Assembly: GCF_020400585.1 (NCBI RefSeq)
Contig: NZ_JAINVF010000004.1
Location: 310,001 to 374,000, forward strand
Direction of reading: 5' to 3'
DNA length: 64,000 bases
From: Streptomyces sp. NK08204
GTDB taxonomy: Bacteria > Actinomycetota > Actinomycetes > Streptomycetales > Streptomycetaceae
The notes under the pieces are model-generated. The model ran no database searches. It was not told the DNA's origin and worked only from the letters and a program-made list of their open reading frames with translations. Below are positions 18,259-27,306 of this stretch, piece by piece. A program made the position numbers and the translations under genes. The stretch's first letter is position 1, and each line of letters begins with the position of its first letter.

Positions 18259-19296
18259 CTACCGCTTCTCGCTGTCGTCCGGCCACACCCCGATGTGGTC
18301 CGGCTCCAGTTCCAGGGCGACGCGGTCGCGCATCCCGAGGGCCCGGAGGTGGTCGGCGGGCAGCTGGAGGCGGCCCGCGCGGTCGAGCATGGCGTACTCG
18401 CGGGCGACCACCGTCTCGTGTCCGGTGGTGGCGTCGACCTCGCTGCGCCGCAGTACCTCGGTGGAGGTACGGCCGTCGCGGATGGCGACGGTGCGGCGCA
18501 CCTCGGCGGCCACGGCCTGGTCGTGGGTGACGATGACGACGGTGGTGCCGAGCGTGTCGTTCGCCGTACGGAACGCCTCGAAGATCTGTGCGGCCGTGTG
18601 CGAGTCGAGTTCGCCGGTGGGTTCGTCGGCGAGCAGCACCGAGGGACTGTTCGCGAGGGCCACCGCGATCGCGGCGCGCTGCTGCTGGCCGCCGGACATC
18701 TCGTGCGGGCGCCGGTCACGGCAGTCGGCGACCTCCAGCAACTCCAGCAGCTCCAGGGCGCGTTCGGCTCGGGCGCGGCGGCGCATGCGGGTGCCGGACA
18801 GCTGGAGGGGCAGCGCGACGTTCTGGGCGGCGGTGAGGTACGGCAGCAGGTTGCGGGAGGTCTGCTGCCAGACGAAGCCGACGACCTCGCGGCGGTAGGC
18901 CAGCCGGTCGGTGGCGGTCATGGTGAGCAGGTCCCGCCCGGCCACGCGGGCCGCTCCCGCGGTGGGGGTGTCCAGACCGGCGAGGATGTTCATCAGCGTG
19001 GACTTGCCGCTGCCGGACGCGCCCACCAGGGCCATCAGCTCGCCCTCGCGGACGAGGAGGTCCAGGCCCTGGAGCGCCTGGACCTCGACGCCGTCCGTGG
19101 AGAAGACGCGGACGAGACGGTCGCAGGCGATGAGGGCGTCGTGGCCGTAGGCGGGGCGGTTGCGGGACTCGGCGGCCTTGTCGGCGAGGGCGGCGAGGCC
19201 ATCGCGGCCGGTGAGGCCGTCGCTGCCGGTGAGGCCCGGGCCGGTGAGGGACGGGTCGCTGGTCATGAGGCCCTCCAGTGCGCGTTCATCGGACAT
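18259..19296 (-). CDS. ABC transporter ATPase, LolD/MacB type, with AbrB-like tail
   Basis: The 345-residue protein has an N-terminal Gly/Thr/Asp-rich lead (about 1-50), then an ATPase of the MacB/LolD class: Walker A GASGSGKST at about 92-100, signature MSGGQQQR, Walker B SVLLADEPTGELD. After the usual end of the ATPase there is an extra piece of about 50 residues (YAMLDRAGRLQLPADHLRAL through the end) that resembles an AbrB/SpoVT swapped-hairpin domain, where RAGRLQLP matches the strand that leads the hairpin. This might be a dimerisation or regulatory add-on. It is last in an operon with two FtsX-type permeases and overlaps the upstream gene by 11 bp. Confidence 0.88.
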   Translation of the reverse strand: MSDERALEGLMTSDPSLTGPGLTGSDGLTGRDGLAALADKAAESRNRPAYGHDALIACDRLVRVFSTDGVEVQALQGLDLLVREGELMALVGASGSGKSTLMNILAGLDTPTAGAARVAGRDLLTMTATDRLAYRREVVGFVWQQTSRNLLPYLTAAQNVALPLQLSGTRMRRRARAERALELLELLEVADCRDRRPHEMSGGQQQRAAIAVALANSPSVLLADEPTGELDSHTAAQIFEAFRTANDTLGTTVVIVTHDQAVAAEVRRTVAIRDGRTSTEVLRRSEVDATTGHETVVAREYAMLDRAGRLQLPADHLRALGMRDRVALELEPDHIGVWPDDSEKR

Positions 19297-22156
19297 CCCC
19301 CGCCCTCAGCTCCCGTACCGCCCCCCGTCTCCCCGTCCACCACGCCTGCACGCCCGCGATCCCCGTCGCCACCACCAGGACCGTCACCGCCGGTACCGTC
19401 AGCGACCAGATGTCGGGGCGCAGTTCGGCTTCGGTCACCGGGGTCCGGGCCGTGGGCAGGGCGATGGCCGTCAGATCGATGCCGGGGGAGAGGAGACGGA
19501 CGGCGGCCCAGCCGGTCAGCGTGCCGCCGAGCGAGGCGAGCAGGGCCTGCGGGAGGGACTCCAGGACGAGGAGGCGGCGGCCCTGCGCGCGGGTGAGGCC
19601 CATCGTGCGCAGCCGGGCGAGCAGTGCGGCACGTTCGGGCGCCGCGCGCAGCAGGGCCAGCAGCAGGGCGAGCACCGCGAAACCGGCGCCCGCCGCCACC
19701 GCCGCGGTGTACACGTGCTCGGCGCCGGACTGCAGGGGCGAGGCGGCGTACCGTGCGCGCTCCTCGGCGCGGACCCGGACGGTGGCCCCACGGGCCGCCG
19801 CGCGGCGCAGCCCGGCCGCGTCCGCCCGGCCGCCGGTCAGCAGCAGTGCTGTCGGCCGGGCGGCATCGGCCGAGAGCCCGGCGCGGTCCACGACCAGGAA
19901 GTCGGCGCTCGGCAGCGCCGGGGTGCGGTCACGGACGGCCGTGATGCGGACGGTGACCGTGCCGCCGTCCTCCAGCCGGACCGGGAACGGCCGCCTGGTG
20001 CCGTACGAGGCCGCGACGGACGGGGAGGCGAGCGCGGGCAGCGGACCGGTGGGACCCGTGCGGCTGCGCAACGCGCCCGGGCCGAAGGCGCCCAGGCCGG
20101 TGCGGGACGCCAACCGTGCGTACGGGCCCGGGTCCACGCCCACCAGCGGCACCGAGTCCTGCCCGTCCGCCGGTTTCGCGTCGTAGGCGATGCTCACCGC
20201 CGCCACCGCCCGCACCCCCGGCACGGCCCGCACCCGGCCCACGACGGCGGCCGGAAGCGGCCCGTCGGAGTCCGCGCGGGCGTCGGCACCGACGGTGAGC
20301 AGGGCCGCCCGGTCCCGGGCCTCGGCCACGCCCGCCAGCACCGAGCCGCCGAACGCGGCCGTGGTCAGCGCGGTCAGCAGGGCCAGCAGCGGCAGCACCG
20401 CGGAGACGGAGGTACGGGCCGCGCGGGCCAGTGACAGCTGGCCCACCGCCCCGCGCAGCCGCCCGGCCGGACGGGCCACCCGGCGCAGCAGCAGCGGGTA
20501 GAGCCGGAGCAGCACCAGGGCCGCGACGATCCCGCACAACACCGGTGCCACAGCCACCAGCCGGCCCCCCGAGGTGCCCTGCCTGCGCAGCGCCGCCACC
20601 GCGCCCGCCGCCAGCACCAGCAGGGTCAGCTCGGCGACCGTGCGGCGCCGCGAGGGCCGTCGGGCCGCCACGTCCTCGCGTGGTGCCGTCACCCGGACCG
20701 GGCGGTGGGCGAGCGCGGCGCGCAGCGGCAGGGCGCCGCAGGCGGTGACGGTGACGGCCACGGCGGCGGCGACGGCGTACCGGGTGCGGCCGGCGGGAAC
20801 CGCGAACAGTGCGACGGCCAGGCCCAGCGCACCCGCAGGCACCGCCACCACGGCGGTCTCGGCCAGCAGCCGCCCGGCGAGACCGGGCAGGGAGGCACCC
20901 CGGGCGCGCAGCAGCGCGAGTTCGGTCCGGCGCCGGTCCGCGGCGAGCCCGGCGGCCATGAGCAGGACCACGCCGAGCACCGTCGCGGTGCCGGCGGCGG
21001 CCACGGCGACCAGCGGGGAGATGCCGGACCGCAGCCGGGTGAAGGAGGCGAGGGCGTCGTCCAGGTCGCTCTCGACGCCGACGCCGGGGTCGACGGCGTT
21101 GCGGGCGCGCCGCAGGCCGGGGCCGGACTCCAGTGCGGCGAGGGTCGAGTCCAGGCGGTCCAGGTCGTGCGCGCGCAGGCCGTCCAGGTCCGGGGCGAGG
21201 AACCAGTAGCGGCCCGGGTTGCCGCCCGTGCCCAGCAGGACGGGGGCGGCGTCCGGCGGGAGCAGGAGCGCGCCGAGCCAGTACCGCACCGGGTCCGGGC
21301 CCAGCGTGGGCACGGACACCAGCGTCGGGGTGCGCAGCAGGGGAACGGCCGACCAGTAGGCGTCGGCCGGGTCGCGGGGGGTGAGGATGCCGGTGACGCG
21401 GACGGCGATCGGGGGGCGGGCGACGGCGGGCACGTGGATGACCGAACCCACCCTGATGTGCAGGCGCTCGGCGGTGTCGGCGCTCACGGCGGCCTCCACC
21501 CGCGCGCTCGAGGCGTCGACCGTGCCCGGGGCGCGCGGCAGCCGGCCCGCGCGGACGCGGGCGTGGGCGGCCAGGCCGTTCTGCGCGACCAGCTGGACCT
21601 TGGCGGGCAGGCCGCTCGGGCGCGGCAGCCACGCGTCGGGCACGGCCAGGCTGATGGTGGTGCCGACGCCGTACGACGACTGGCCGCGGTCCACCGACAG
21701 CGCACCGCCGGCCAGATCGAGCACCTGGCCGTACTGCCGTTCCAGCACGCCGGGACGCAGGGCCGCGGCCCGCTGGTCCGCCGGCAGGGCGTAGTCGGGC
21801 TGGGGCGCCGTCACCCGCACGGTGGTGCGGTCGGGGCGGGCCTGCTGCAGGGCGCGCCGCAGCCCGGCGTCCTCGTACCGGTCGACCGCGCGCGGGAAGG
21901 CCCCCGCGAGCGCGGCGGTCAGCGCGACCAGCAGCGCCAGCGCGACGGCGGCCCCGGGCGCGGCCCGCAACCGGGTCCGCACCCAGGGTGCGACGACGGC
22001 GGACACCCGCCCGGCCACGACCGCCCCGGGCCCGGCCTCGGTGGACGAGGACCGCGGCCCGGTGGACGAGGACCCGGGGTCGGCGGACGAGGACCCGGGT
22101 TCGGTGGACGAGGACCCGGGTTCGGGGGACGTCGGACGGCGGTCCACCTCACTCAC
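19286..22156 (-). CDS. FtsX-like ABC permease (MacB family)
   Basis: The 956-residue protein has four or more membrane helices around FtsX domains and large extracellular domains: helix at about 60-80, a block at about 360-550, a C-terminal block at about 840-940. Residues 8-45 are a repeat-rich cytoplasmic lead of PGSSS-type units, encoded by near-identical DNA around 22030-22130. With the overlapping permease upstream and the ATPase downstream it forms a heteromeric mechanotransmission-type ABC system; such systems handle lipoproteins, peptides or antibiotics rather than simple uptake. The ATG at 22156 overlaps the previous stop by 8 bp and the gene runs 11 bp into the ATPase. Confidence 0.85.
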   Translation of the reverse strand: MSEVDRRPTSPEPGSSSTEPGSSSADPGSSSTGPRSSSTEAGPGAVVAGRVSAVVAPWVRTRLRAAPGAAVALALLVALTAALAGAFPRAVDRYEDAGLRRALQQARPDRTTVRVTAPQPDYALPADQRAAALRPGVLERQYGQVLDLAGGALSVDRGQSSYGVGTTISLAVPDAWLPRPSGLPAKVQLVAQNGLAAHARVRAGRLPRAPGTVDASSARVEAAVSADTAERLHIRVGSVIHVPAVARPPIAVRVTGILTPRDPADAYWSAVPLLRTPTLVSVPTLGPDPVRYWLGALLLPPDAAPVLLGTGGNPGRYWFLAPDLDGLRAHDLDRLDSTLAALESGPGLRRARNAVDPGVGVESDLDDALASFTRLRSGISPLVAVAAAGTATVLGVVLLMAAGLAADRRRTELALLRARGASLPGLAGRLLAETAVVAVPAGALGLAVALFAVPAGRTRYAVAAAVAVTVTACGALPLRAALAHRPVRVTAPREDVAARRPSRRRTVAELTLLVLAAGAVAALRRQGTSGGRLVAVAPVLCGIVAALVLLRLYPLLLRRVARPAGRLRGAVGQLSLARAARTSVSAVLPLLALLTALTTAAFGGSVLAGVAEARDRAALLTVGADARADSDGPLPAAVVGRVRAVPGVRAVAAVSIAYDAKPADGQDSVPLVGVDPGPYARLASRTGLGAFGPGALRSRTGPTGPLPALASPSVAASYGTRRPFPVRLEDGGTVTVRITAVRDRTPALPSADFLVVDRAGLSADAARPTALLLTGGRADAAGLRRAAARGATVRVRAEERARYAASPLQSGAEHVYTAAVAAGAGFAVLALLLALLRAAPERAALLARLRTMGLTRAQGRRLLVLESLPQALLASLGGTLTGWAAVRLLSPGIDLTAIALPTARTPVTEAELRPDIWSLTVPAVTVLVVATGIAGVQAWWTGRRGAVRELRAGDVR
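22024..22134 (-). repeat. in-gene tandem repeats encoding PGSSS units
   Basis: Copies of a roughly 24-bp unit centred on GTGGACGAGGACCCGGG (plus-strand orientation) encode the repeated STEPGSSS/SADPGSSS segment near the N-terminus of the downstream permease. The unit keeps the frame, so copy number can change without breaking the protein. Confidence 0.75.
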
Positions 22157-25100
22157 CTCCCTGTTCCCGCAGTGCCCGTGCCGGGTCCGCGCGGCGTACG
22201 GACAGCAGGGCCGTGACGGCCAGTGGGGTCGCGGAGACCGCGGCGAGCAGCAGGGCGACCTGTCCGGCGGGGAGTCGGACCAGGAGGTCCGGTACGGGGC
22301 GTTCGGCCTCGGCGGTCAGCACGATCAGCGGGAGCACGGCGCGGGCCAGCACGGTGCCCAGGCCGACGCCCACCGCCAGGGCCAGCCCCACCAGCACGCC
22401 TTGTTCGGCGGCGACCGTCCGGGCCAGCCGGCGGCGCGGGACGCCGAGCGCGCGCAGGATGGCGAACTCGCTGTCACGCGCCCGAAGCGATCCGGCGGTG
22501 CCCACGGCGAAGCCGACCGCGGCGAGCGCCGCCGCCGCCACCGCTGCCGCCGTGAACGCGGCCTCGGGACCGGCGCCGAAGGGGTCGTCGCGCAGCCCGG
22601 CGGCGATCTCGTCGCGGACCACGACCTGCCCCGGGTCCACGTCCGGCAGCGCCCGCAGCGCCGCGGCCACCCCTGCCGCGGCGCCCGGCGCGGTGCGCAG
22701 CCACCACTCGGTGGGCGTGACCCCCGCCCCGTACCGCGCCTGCAACACCCGGTTCACGGCGCGCAGATCGACCAGGATGGCACCGCCGTCGGCGGCGCCG
22801 GGATCGGCCGGGTCGGCGGTCGCGGGCAGTGCCCGCACCGAGCGGACGATCCGCACCGGCAGGTTCTGGCCGCCGATCGTCAGGTCCATCCGCTGCCCGG
22901 TGCGGGCGCCCGCCGAGGCCAGGAAGCGGTCGGTCGCGACGGCCGCCACCTGGGGCGGCGCGGGCTGTGTCGCCGTGAGCTGGACGGTGACGGAGGCGAC
23001 CGTCCAGACGTTCGCGTCCGGCAGGTAGCCGGTGCCGTAGGTGACCGTCAGTGGCCGGTGCGCGGTGATCCGGGGGCGGGTGGGACTGGCGGCCGCGTTC
23101 GGGACGGCGGCGCCGCCCGCGTGCACGGCGGTGCTCCAGTCGGCCGGGAGCGCGACCCGGTGCCGTGTTCCGTCGGCGGAGGCGGCCGTCAGATCGCCGA
23201 CGACGAGCCGGTGTCGTTCGGTGCGCTGGGCCGGCTGGGGCATGTCCAGCCGGAGCCCGGTGAGGGTGAGCGGGCCGAGGGAGGAAGAGCCGGGGGAGGG
23301 CAGGGCAGCGTCGAGGGCGTGCGTGTGGCCGTCGGCGGGCAGCAGCCCGAGAGGGACGTCGTACGGCACCTCGTAGCGGTCCGTCAGCGTGGCCGTCACG
23401 TCGGCGGTGGTCCCGGGCCCGGTGGAGCTGTGCAGGCCCGCCGTCAGCCGCAGCCGTGCCGTGCCCGCGGGCACCCGGGCACCGGCGGGGGCGCCCTCGG
23501 CGGCCAGCCCGGACAGCAGCGGCCGTACCGGGACGTCCGCCAGGTCCGGGCGCATCAGCACCCCGTCCGCCGCGCGCGCGGTGTCCAGGGCCAGCACGGT
23601 CGCGGTGCGGTCGCCGGACAGGGGTTGCGCGGTGCGTACGGCGGGGGCGGCGGCGCGCACGTGCGGGAGCGCCGCGAACTCGTCGGTGCGGCCGAGCCCG
23701 CCGTCCCCGGCGGCCAGCACCCGCACCGGCACTCCGGCGCGGAAGTCGGCCTGGTCGTCCTGCGAGCGGTCCCAGGAGGCGGACTGCCCGATCGCGAGCA
23801 TGCCGAGCGCGACGGCGAGCACGAGCAGCAGCACCGGGCCCGCGCTCCGCGCGGTGCGGCGGCTGAACTGCCAGCCGGCCAGTGCCACCGGCAGCCCCCG
23901 CCCGGCCGCCGCCCAGCGCTCGGCGAGCCGGGCCACAGGCGGCAGCAGCCGCAGCGTCAGCACGGTCCCGGCGAGCAGTGCCAGCGCGGGCGCGGCCACC
24001 AGCAGCGGATCGACTCCGAGCGCCCCCGACCGGTCGGCGGCCACTCCGCCCGACTTCTGCCGTCCCAGCTGCCAGTAGGCGACCCCGGCGATCACCAGCA
24101 GTCCGACGTCGGCTCCGGCGCGGACGGGTGCGGGGCGGCCGGCGGTACGGGCGCGCCGGGTGGTGGCGGAGCGGCGTGCGGGCAGCCGCAGGGCGCGCAG
24201 GGCCCGGAACGGGCCGAAGCCCCGGGCCGGTCCCGGTCGTCGGCCGCTGCCGCCCCGGCCCCGCCGTCCCTCGTCGGCGCTCGCCACCGCCGGTGCCGTC
24301 ACCGCGAGGGCGCAGCCCAGGGCCACCGCGGCCGCCACGAGCCAGACCATGGGGCGGGCCGCGACGGGGGTGTCCAGGCGGAGGCCGAGCCGGCCGAGCG
24401 GGCCGTGTCCGGCCAGCAGAGCGGTGAGTGGGCCGGACAGCAGCGGGGCGCACACGGCGGCGGGGAGGGCGAGAAGGACGGCCTCGGCCGCGGCGAGGGC
24501 CGCGATCCGGGCGCGAGAGGCGCCCCGCGCCCGCAACAGCCGGGTCTCGCCCGCGCGTTCGGCGCCGAGCAGCCGGGCCACCAGCAGCAGCGCGTACCCG
24601 GCCAGCAGCACGAGCTGCAGTGCGACGATCAGGAGCGTGGCACGGGAGACGAGCAGCGCGCGGTCGACCCGGTCCAGGACGTCGGGGAGCGAGGTGGTCG
24701 CCTCCGTCGTACCGCTCAGGGCCGCGTGCGCGCGCAGCGCCGGTCCGGCCTTCCGCGCGGCCCGGCGGAGTTCGCCGGTCCGTCCGGTCGTCAGCGTCCC
24801 GAAGTCGGCCGAGGCGAGCCAGGCCACGGACCCGGCGCTCACCCGGCCGCCGGCGAGGACGGACGGGTCGGCGAGCAGCGGGCCGTACGTCGTGAAGCCG
24901 GACTTCTTCACCCCGCGGCCGAGCAGGTCGTCGAGCCGCCAGTACGGTGCCGAGACGGAGGCGGGGCGGTACAGGCCGGTGATCCGTACGCGCACGGGCG
25001 GGCCGTCCAGGCGGTCGGCGAGGGTGAGCCGGTCACCGGGTCCGAGCCCCAGCTGCCGGGCGGCGGCCTGCGGGAGCGCCACCTCGACCTCGCCGGAGGC

Positions 25101-25565
25101 GACGCGGCTCGGCAGCCGGCCGACGGCGGGCCGTATCTGTGTGGGGTCCAGTGCGGCGAAGTAGGTGAGGTCGGGGTCGCCCGTCGGGGTCGCCCCTGGC
25201 CGAGCGGAGCCGACAGCACGGGGGCGGGCAGCCGGCGGCTGCAGCGAGCGGGGCAGCGCGTAGGGGCCCGAGCGGCGCAGGGTCCGCACGGTCACCGGCA
25301 GGCCGTCGAACGCCCTACGGCTGCCCTCGTGTACGGCTCTGTCGGCGGCGGCGCGCTCTCCCGGCGGCACGTCCGCCTTGACGACCAGCGTGGTGTCGGC
25401 CGCGTTGCGCGAGTCCCGCAGCACATGGCGCAGCGCCGCGTCACCGAGCGCGCCCGAGTACGCCGTGAGCGTCGCCAGCACCACGGCGGTGAGCAGGACC
25501 GTGAGCAGGGCGGCAGCGAGCAGCGGGCGGTGCGCCCGCGCGCGTAAGACCACGAACCCCGTCAC
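22149..25565 (-). CDS. large FtsX-like ABC permease
   Basis: The 1138-residue protein starts at ATG 25565 (MTGFVVLRARAHRPLLAAAL), with a first membrane helix at about 14-38, helix blocks at about 330-600 including several helices in the middle, and an FtsX block near the C-terminus (AVGFAVGTAGSLRARDSEFAILRALG, a typical FtsX signature helix and loop). Its extracellular regions are large. It is first in the operon with the smaller FtsX permease and the ATPase, each pair overlapping, so the three make one complex. The function is unknown; no substrate-specific partner or two-component system lies alongside. Confidence 0.86.
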   Translation of the reverse strand: MTGFVVLRARAHRPLLAAALLTVLLTAVVLATLTAYSGALGDAALRHVLRDSRNAADTTLVVKADVPPGERAAADRAVHEGSRRAFDGLPVTVRTLRRSGPYALPRSLQPPAARPRAVGSARPGATPTGDPDLTYFAALDPTQIRPAVGRLPSRVASGEVEVALPQAAARQLGLGPGDRLTLADRLDGPPVRVRITGLYRPASVSAPYWRLDDLLGRGVKKSGFTTYGPLLADPSVLAGGRVSAGSVAWLASADFGTLTTGRTGELRRAARKAGPALRAHAALSGTTEATTSLPDVLDRVDRALLVSRATLLIVALQLVLLAGYALLLVARLLGAERAGETRLLRARGASRARIAALAAAEAVLLALPAAVCAPLLSGPLTALLAGHGPLGRLGLRLDTPVAARPMVWLVAAAVALGCALAVTAPAVASADEGRRGRGGSGRRPGPARGFGPFRALRALRLPARRSATTRRARTAGRPAPVRAGADVGLLVIAGVAYWQLGRQKSGGVAADRSGALGVDPLLVAAPALALLAGTVLTLRLLPPVARLAERWAAAGRGLPVALAGWQFSRRTARSAGPVLLLVLAVALGMLAIGQSASWDRSQDDQADFRAGVPVRVLAAGDGGLGRTDEFAALPHVRAAAPAVRTAQPLSGDRTATVLALDTARAADGVLMRPDLADVPVRPLLSGLAAEGAPAGARVPAGTARLRLTAGLHSSTGPGTTADVTATLTDRYEVPYDVPLGLLPADGHTHALDAALPSPGSSSLGPLTLTGLRLDMPQPAQRTERHRLVVGDLTAASADGTRHRVALPADWSTAVHAGGAAVPNAAASPTRPRITAHRPLTVTYGTGYLPDANVWTVASVTVQLTATQPAPPQVAAVATDRFLASAGARTGQRMDLTIGGQNLPVRIVRSVRALPATADPADPGAADGGAILVDLRAVNRVLQARYGAGVTPTEWWLRTAPGAAAGVAAALRALPDVDPGQVVVRDEIAAGLRDDPFGAGPEAAFTAAAVAAAALAAVGFAVGTAGSLRARDSEFAILRALGVPRRRLARTVAAEQGVLVGLALAVGVGLGTVLARAVLPLIVLTAEAERPVPDLLVRLPAGQVALLLAAVSATPLAVTALLSVRRADPARALREQGGE

Positions 25566-25729
25566 TCGGCCCCCGTGTCCATCCGGTACTTCCGGACTCC
25601 CCGGAATCCCCGGAATCCCCGGACTCGCCGGAGTCCCGGCCCCCCGGACTTCCCCACTTCCGGGTGATGCTGGCAGAGGAGACGGTCCGCCGGTAAGCGG
25701 TTGTCGACCGGTCTATATCGGATCGTGAC

Positions 25730-25759
25730 CGGATTCCGGCGACAGGCGACCGGAATCCG
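25730..25759. terminator. hairpin between globin and FtsX operon
   Basis: A perfect 10-bp stem CGGATTCCGG/CCGGAATCCG with a 10-nt loop, 47 bp beyond the globin stop on the minus strand. It probably ends the globin transcript before the FtsX operon starts at 25565. Short direct repeats of CCCCGGAATC lie nearby at about 25606-25630. Confidence 0.55.
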
Positions 25760-25806
25760 ATGTTCAGCGCATGTGCGTCACGAGGACGCGACTCGGCGGC
25801 CTCGGC

Positions 25807-26211
25807 TCACTCGGGGGTGTTCACCATCGAAGCGGCGGCATACGTCAGGTAGTTCCACAGCGTGTGCTCGTGCTCCTCGGACAGTCCGAGTTCCTCGACG
25901 GCCACTCGCATGTGCCGCAGCCACGCGTCGTGCGCGGCCTTGTCCACGGTGAACGGGGCGTGCCGCATACGCAGCCGCGGGTGGCCGCGGCGCTCGCTGT
26001 ACGTCGTGGGTCCGCCCCAGTACTGCATGAGGAACAGCACCAGCCGTTCCTCGGCCGGGCCCAGGTCCTCCTCCGGGTACATCGGCCGCAGGAACGGGTC
26101 CTCGGCGACGCCCTCGTAGAAACGGTGGACGAGCCGGCGGAAGGTCTCTTCCCCGCCGACCTGCTCGTAGAAGGTCTGCTCCTGAAGCGTGCCGCGCCGA
26201 ATCTCTCTCAC
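25807..26211 (-). CDS. glbO: group II truncated hemoglobin (trHbO)
   Basis: The 134-residue protein has the group II truncated globin pattern: FYEQVGGEETFRRLVHRFYEGVAEDP at the A-B helices, then YPEEDLGPAEERLVLFLMQYWGGPTTY, and RGHPRLRMRHAPF, where the His of RMRHAPF is the proximal heme ligand region. Trp in QYWGGP is usual for the group. Such proteins bind O2 or NO and are often linked to oxidative stress or respiration. GTG 26211 is the only sensible start; an upstream ATG is out of frame. It diverges from the methyltransferase at 26291 with only 79 bp between. Confidence 0.92.
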   Translation of the reverse strand: MREIRRGTLQEQTFYEQVGGEETFRRLVHRFYEGVAEDPFLRPMYPEEDLGPAEERLVLFLMQYWGGPTTYSERRGHPRLRMRHAPFTVDKAAHDAWLRHMRVAVEELGLSEEHEHTLWNYLTYAAASMVNTPE

Positions 26212-26278
26212 CCGTCCATGGTCTCAGACGCGGTGACCTAGGACTCCAGGCCGGGGACCGAAGGCATCTGAGCGCCCC

Positions 26279-26291
26279 TAATGTGTGCATA
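26279..26291 (+). promoter_or_regulatory. -10 box of leaderless methyltransferase gene
   Basis: TAATGT at 26279-26284 puts +1 on the A of ATG 26291, seven bases downstream. No ribosome site precedes the ATG, which fits leaderless transcription. No strong -35 is seen. Confidence 0.45.
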
Positions 26292-27280
26292 TGGGCACGT
26301 ATGACACCTGGATCGACCGTCTTGCCACCGAGGCGCGGGCCCGGTTGGTGCGGGAGATCGACGCCGCAGGGGTGTGGGCCGCGGACGGGGTTTGGCGGGA
26401 GGCGTTCGCGGCGGTGCCCCGGCATGTGTTCGTGCCGTACTACTACGCATGGGCAGCCGGTGCGGGGGGCGGTCACGAGCGCCGCTGGGGCGAGAGTCCG
26501 GACCGGGAGGACCGTGAGCGCTGGGTGCGCGGCGCCTACGCCGACGTCCCGCTGGCCACCCGGATGCGCGACGGTGAACTGCTGTCCTCCAGCAGCCGGC
26601 CGTCGCTGATGGCGCGGATGCTGGTCGAGCTGCGGGTCGGGGACGGGCACCGGGTGCTGGAGGTGGGCGCCGGTACCGGCTACAACGCGGCCCTGCTCTG
26701 CCACCGCCTCGGCGACGACGGCCTGGTCACCACGGTCGACCTGGACCCGGAGATCACGGAGTCGGCCCGCCGGCACCTGGCCGAGGCCGGACACCACCCG
26801 CTCGTCGTCACCGGCGACGGGGCGCGCGGGGTGCCCCGTCGCGCCCCGTTCGACCGGATCATCGCGACCTGCGAGCTGCCCACGGTGCCGCGCGCCTGGC
26901 TCGCCCAGTGCCGCCCCGGCGCGCGCGTGCTGACTCCGCTCGCCACCGGCCTGGTCGCCCTCACCGTCCGGGACGCCGGGCACGCGGAGGGCCGGTTCCT
27001 CGACCAGCCCGCCCACTTCGTCCCGCTGCGCGGAACGGGCCGGACGGCGAACCCCGACGGGGTGCTCCCGGGCCGGTTGCCCCGCCGGGCGCGCGGGCAG
27101 GAGCCGTTCCGCTTCCTGCTGGGCCTGGTCCGGGGCGCCCTCGGACCGTGCGAGGCCCTCGCGCTGTGGGAGGGCGAGGGCAGGCCGGACCGCGAGCGCT
27201 ACGGCGTCACGGTCAGCGCCGAGCGCGCGTGGGCGTGGCTGGACGATCCCGCGGGGCCGTACGCCTGGCCCCTGCCGTGA
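26291..27280 (+). CDS. PCMT-like class I SAM methyltransferase
   Basis: The 329-residue protein has a protein-isoaspartate methyltransferase-like fold: an N-terminal helical segment (DAAGVWAADGVWREAFAAVPRHVFVPYYYAW), then motif I VLEVGAGTGYNAALL, motif post-I TTVDLDPEITESARRHL and motif II FDRIIATCELPTVP. The GTGYNAALL loop is typical of the FxLD/PCMT-like methyltransferases common in actinomycetes, where some modify peptide natural products. No precursor peptide gene is seen here, so a housekeeping or unknown target is equally possible. ATG 26291 is favoured by the -10 box; GTG 26285 is an alternative. Confidence 0.82.
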   Translation: MGTYDTWIDRLATEARARLVREIDAAGVWAADGVWREAFAAVPRHVFVPYYYAWAAGAGGGHERRWGESPDREDRERWVRGAYADVPLATRMRDGELLSSSSRPSLMARMLVELRVGDGHRVLEVGAGTGYNAALLCHRLGDDGLVTTVDLDPEITESARRHLAEAGHHPLVVTGDGARGVPRRAPFDRIIATCELPTVPRAWLAQCRPGARVLTPLATGLVALTVRDAGHAEGRFLDQPAHFVPLRGTGRTANPDGVLPGRLPRRARGQEPFRFLLGLVRGALGPCEALALWEGEGRPDRERYGVTVSAERAWAWLDDPAGPYAWPLP

Positions 27281-27306
27281 CCGCCCTCGGCCGTGTCCCG
27301 GCCTGG

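Noticed and set aside
21822..25547. Plus-strand frame of 1241 codons opposite the FtsX permeases
   Set aside because: Low-complexity Gly/Arg/Gln/His protein antisense to two genes with clear membrane-domain structure and overlapping starts.
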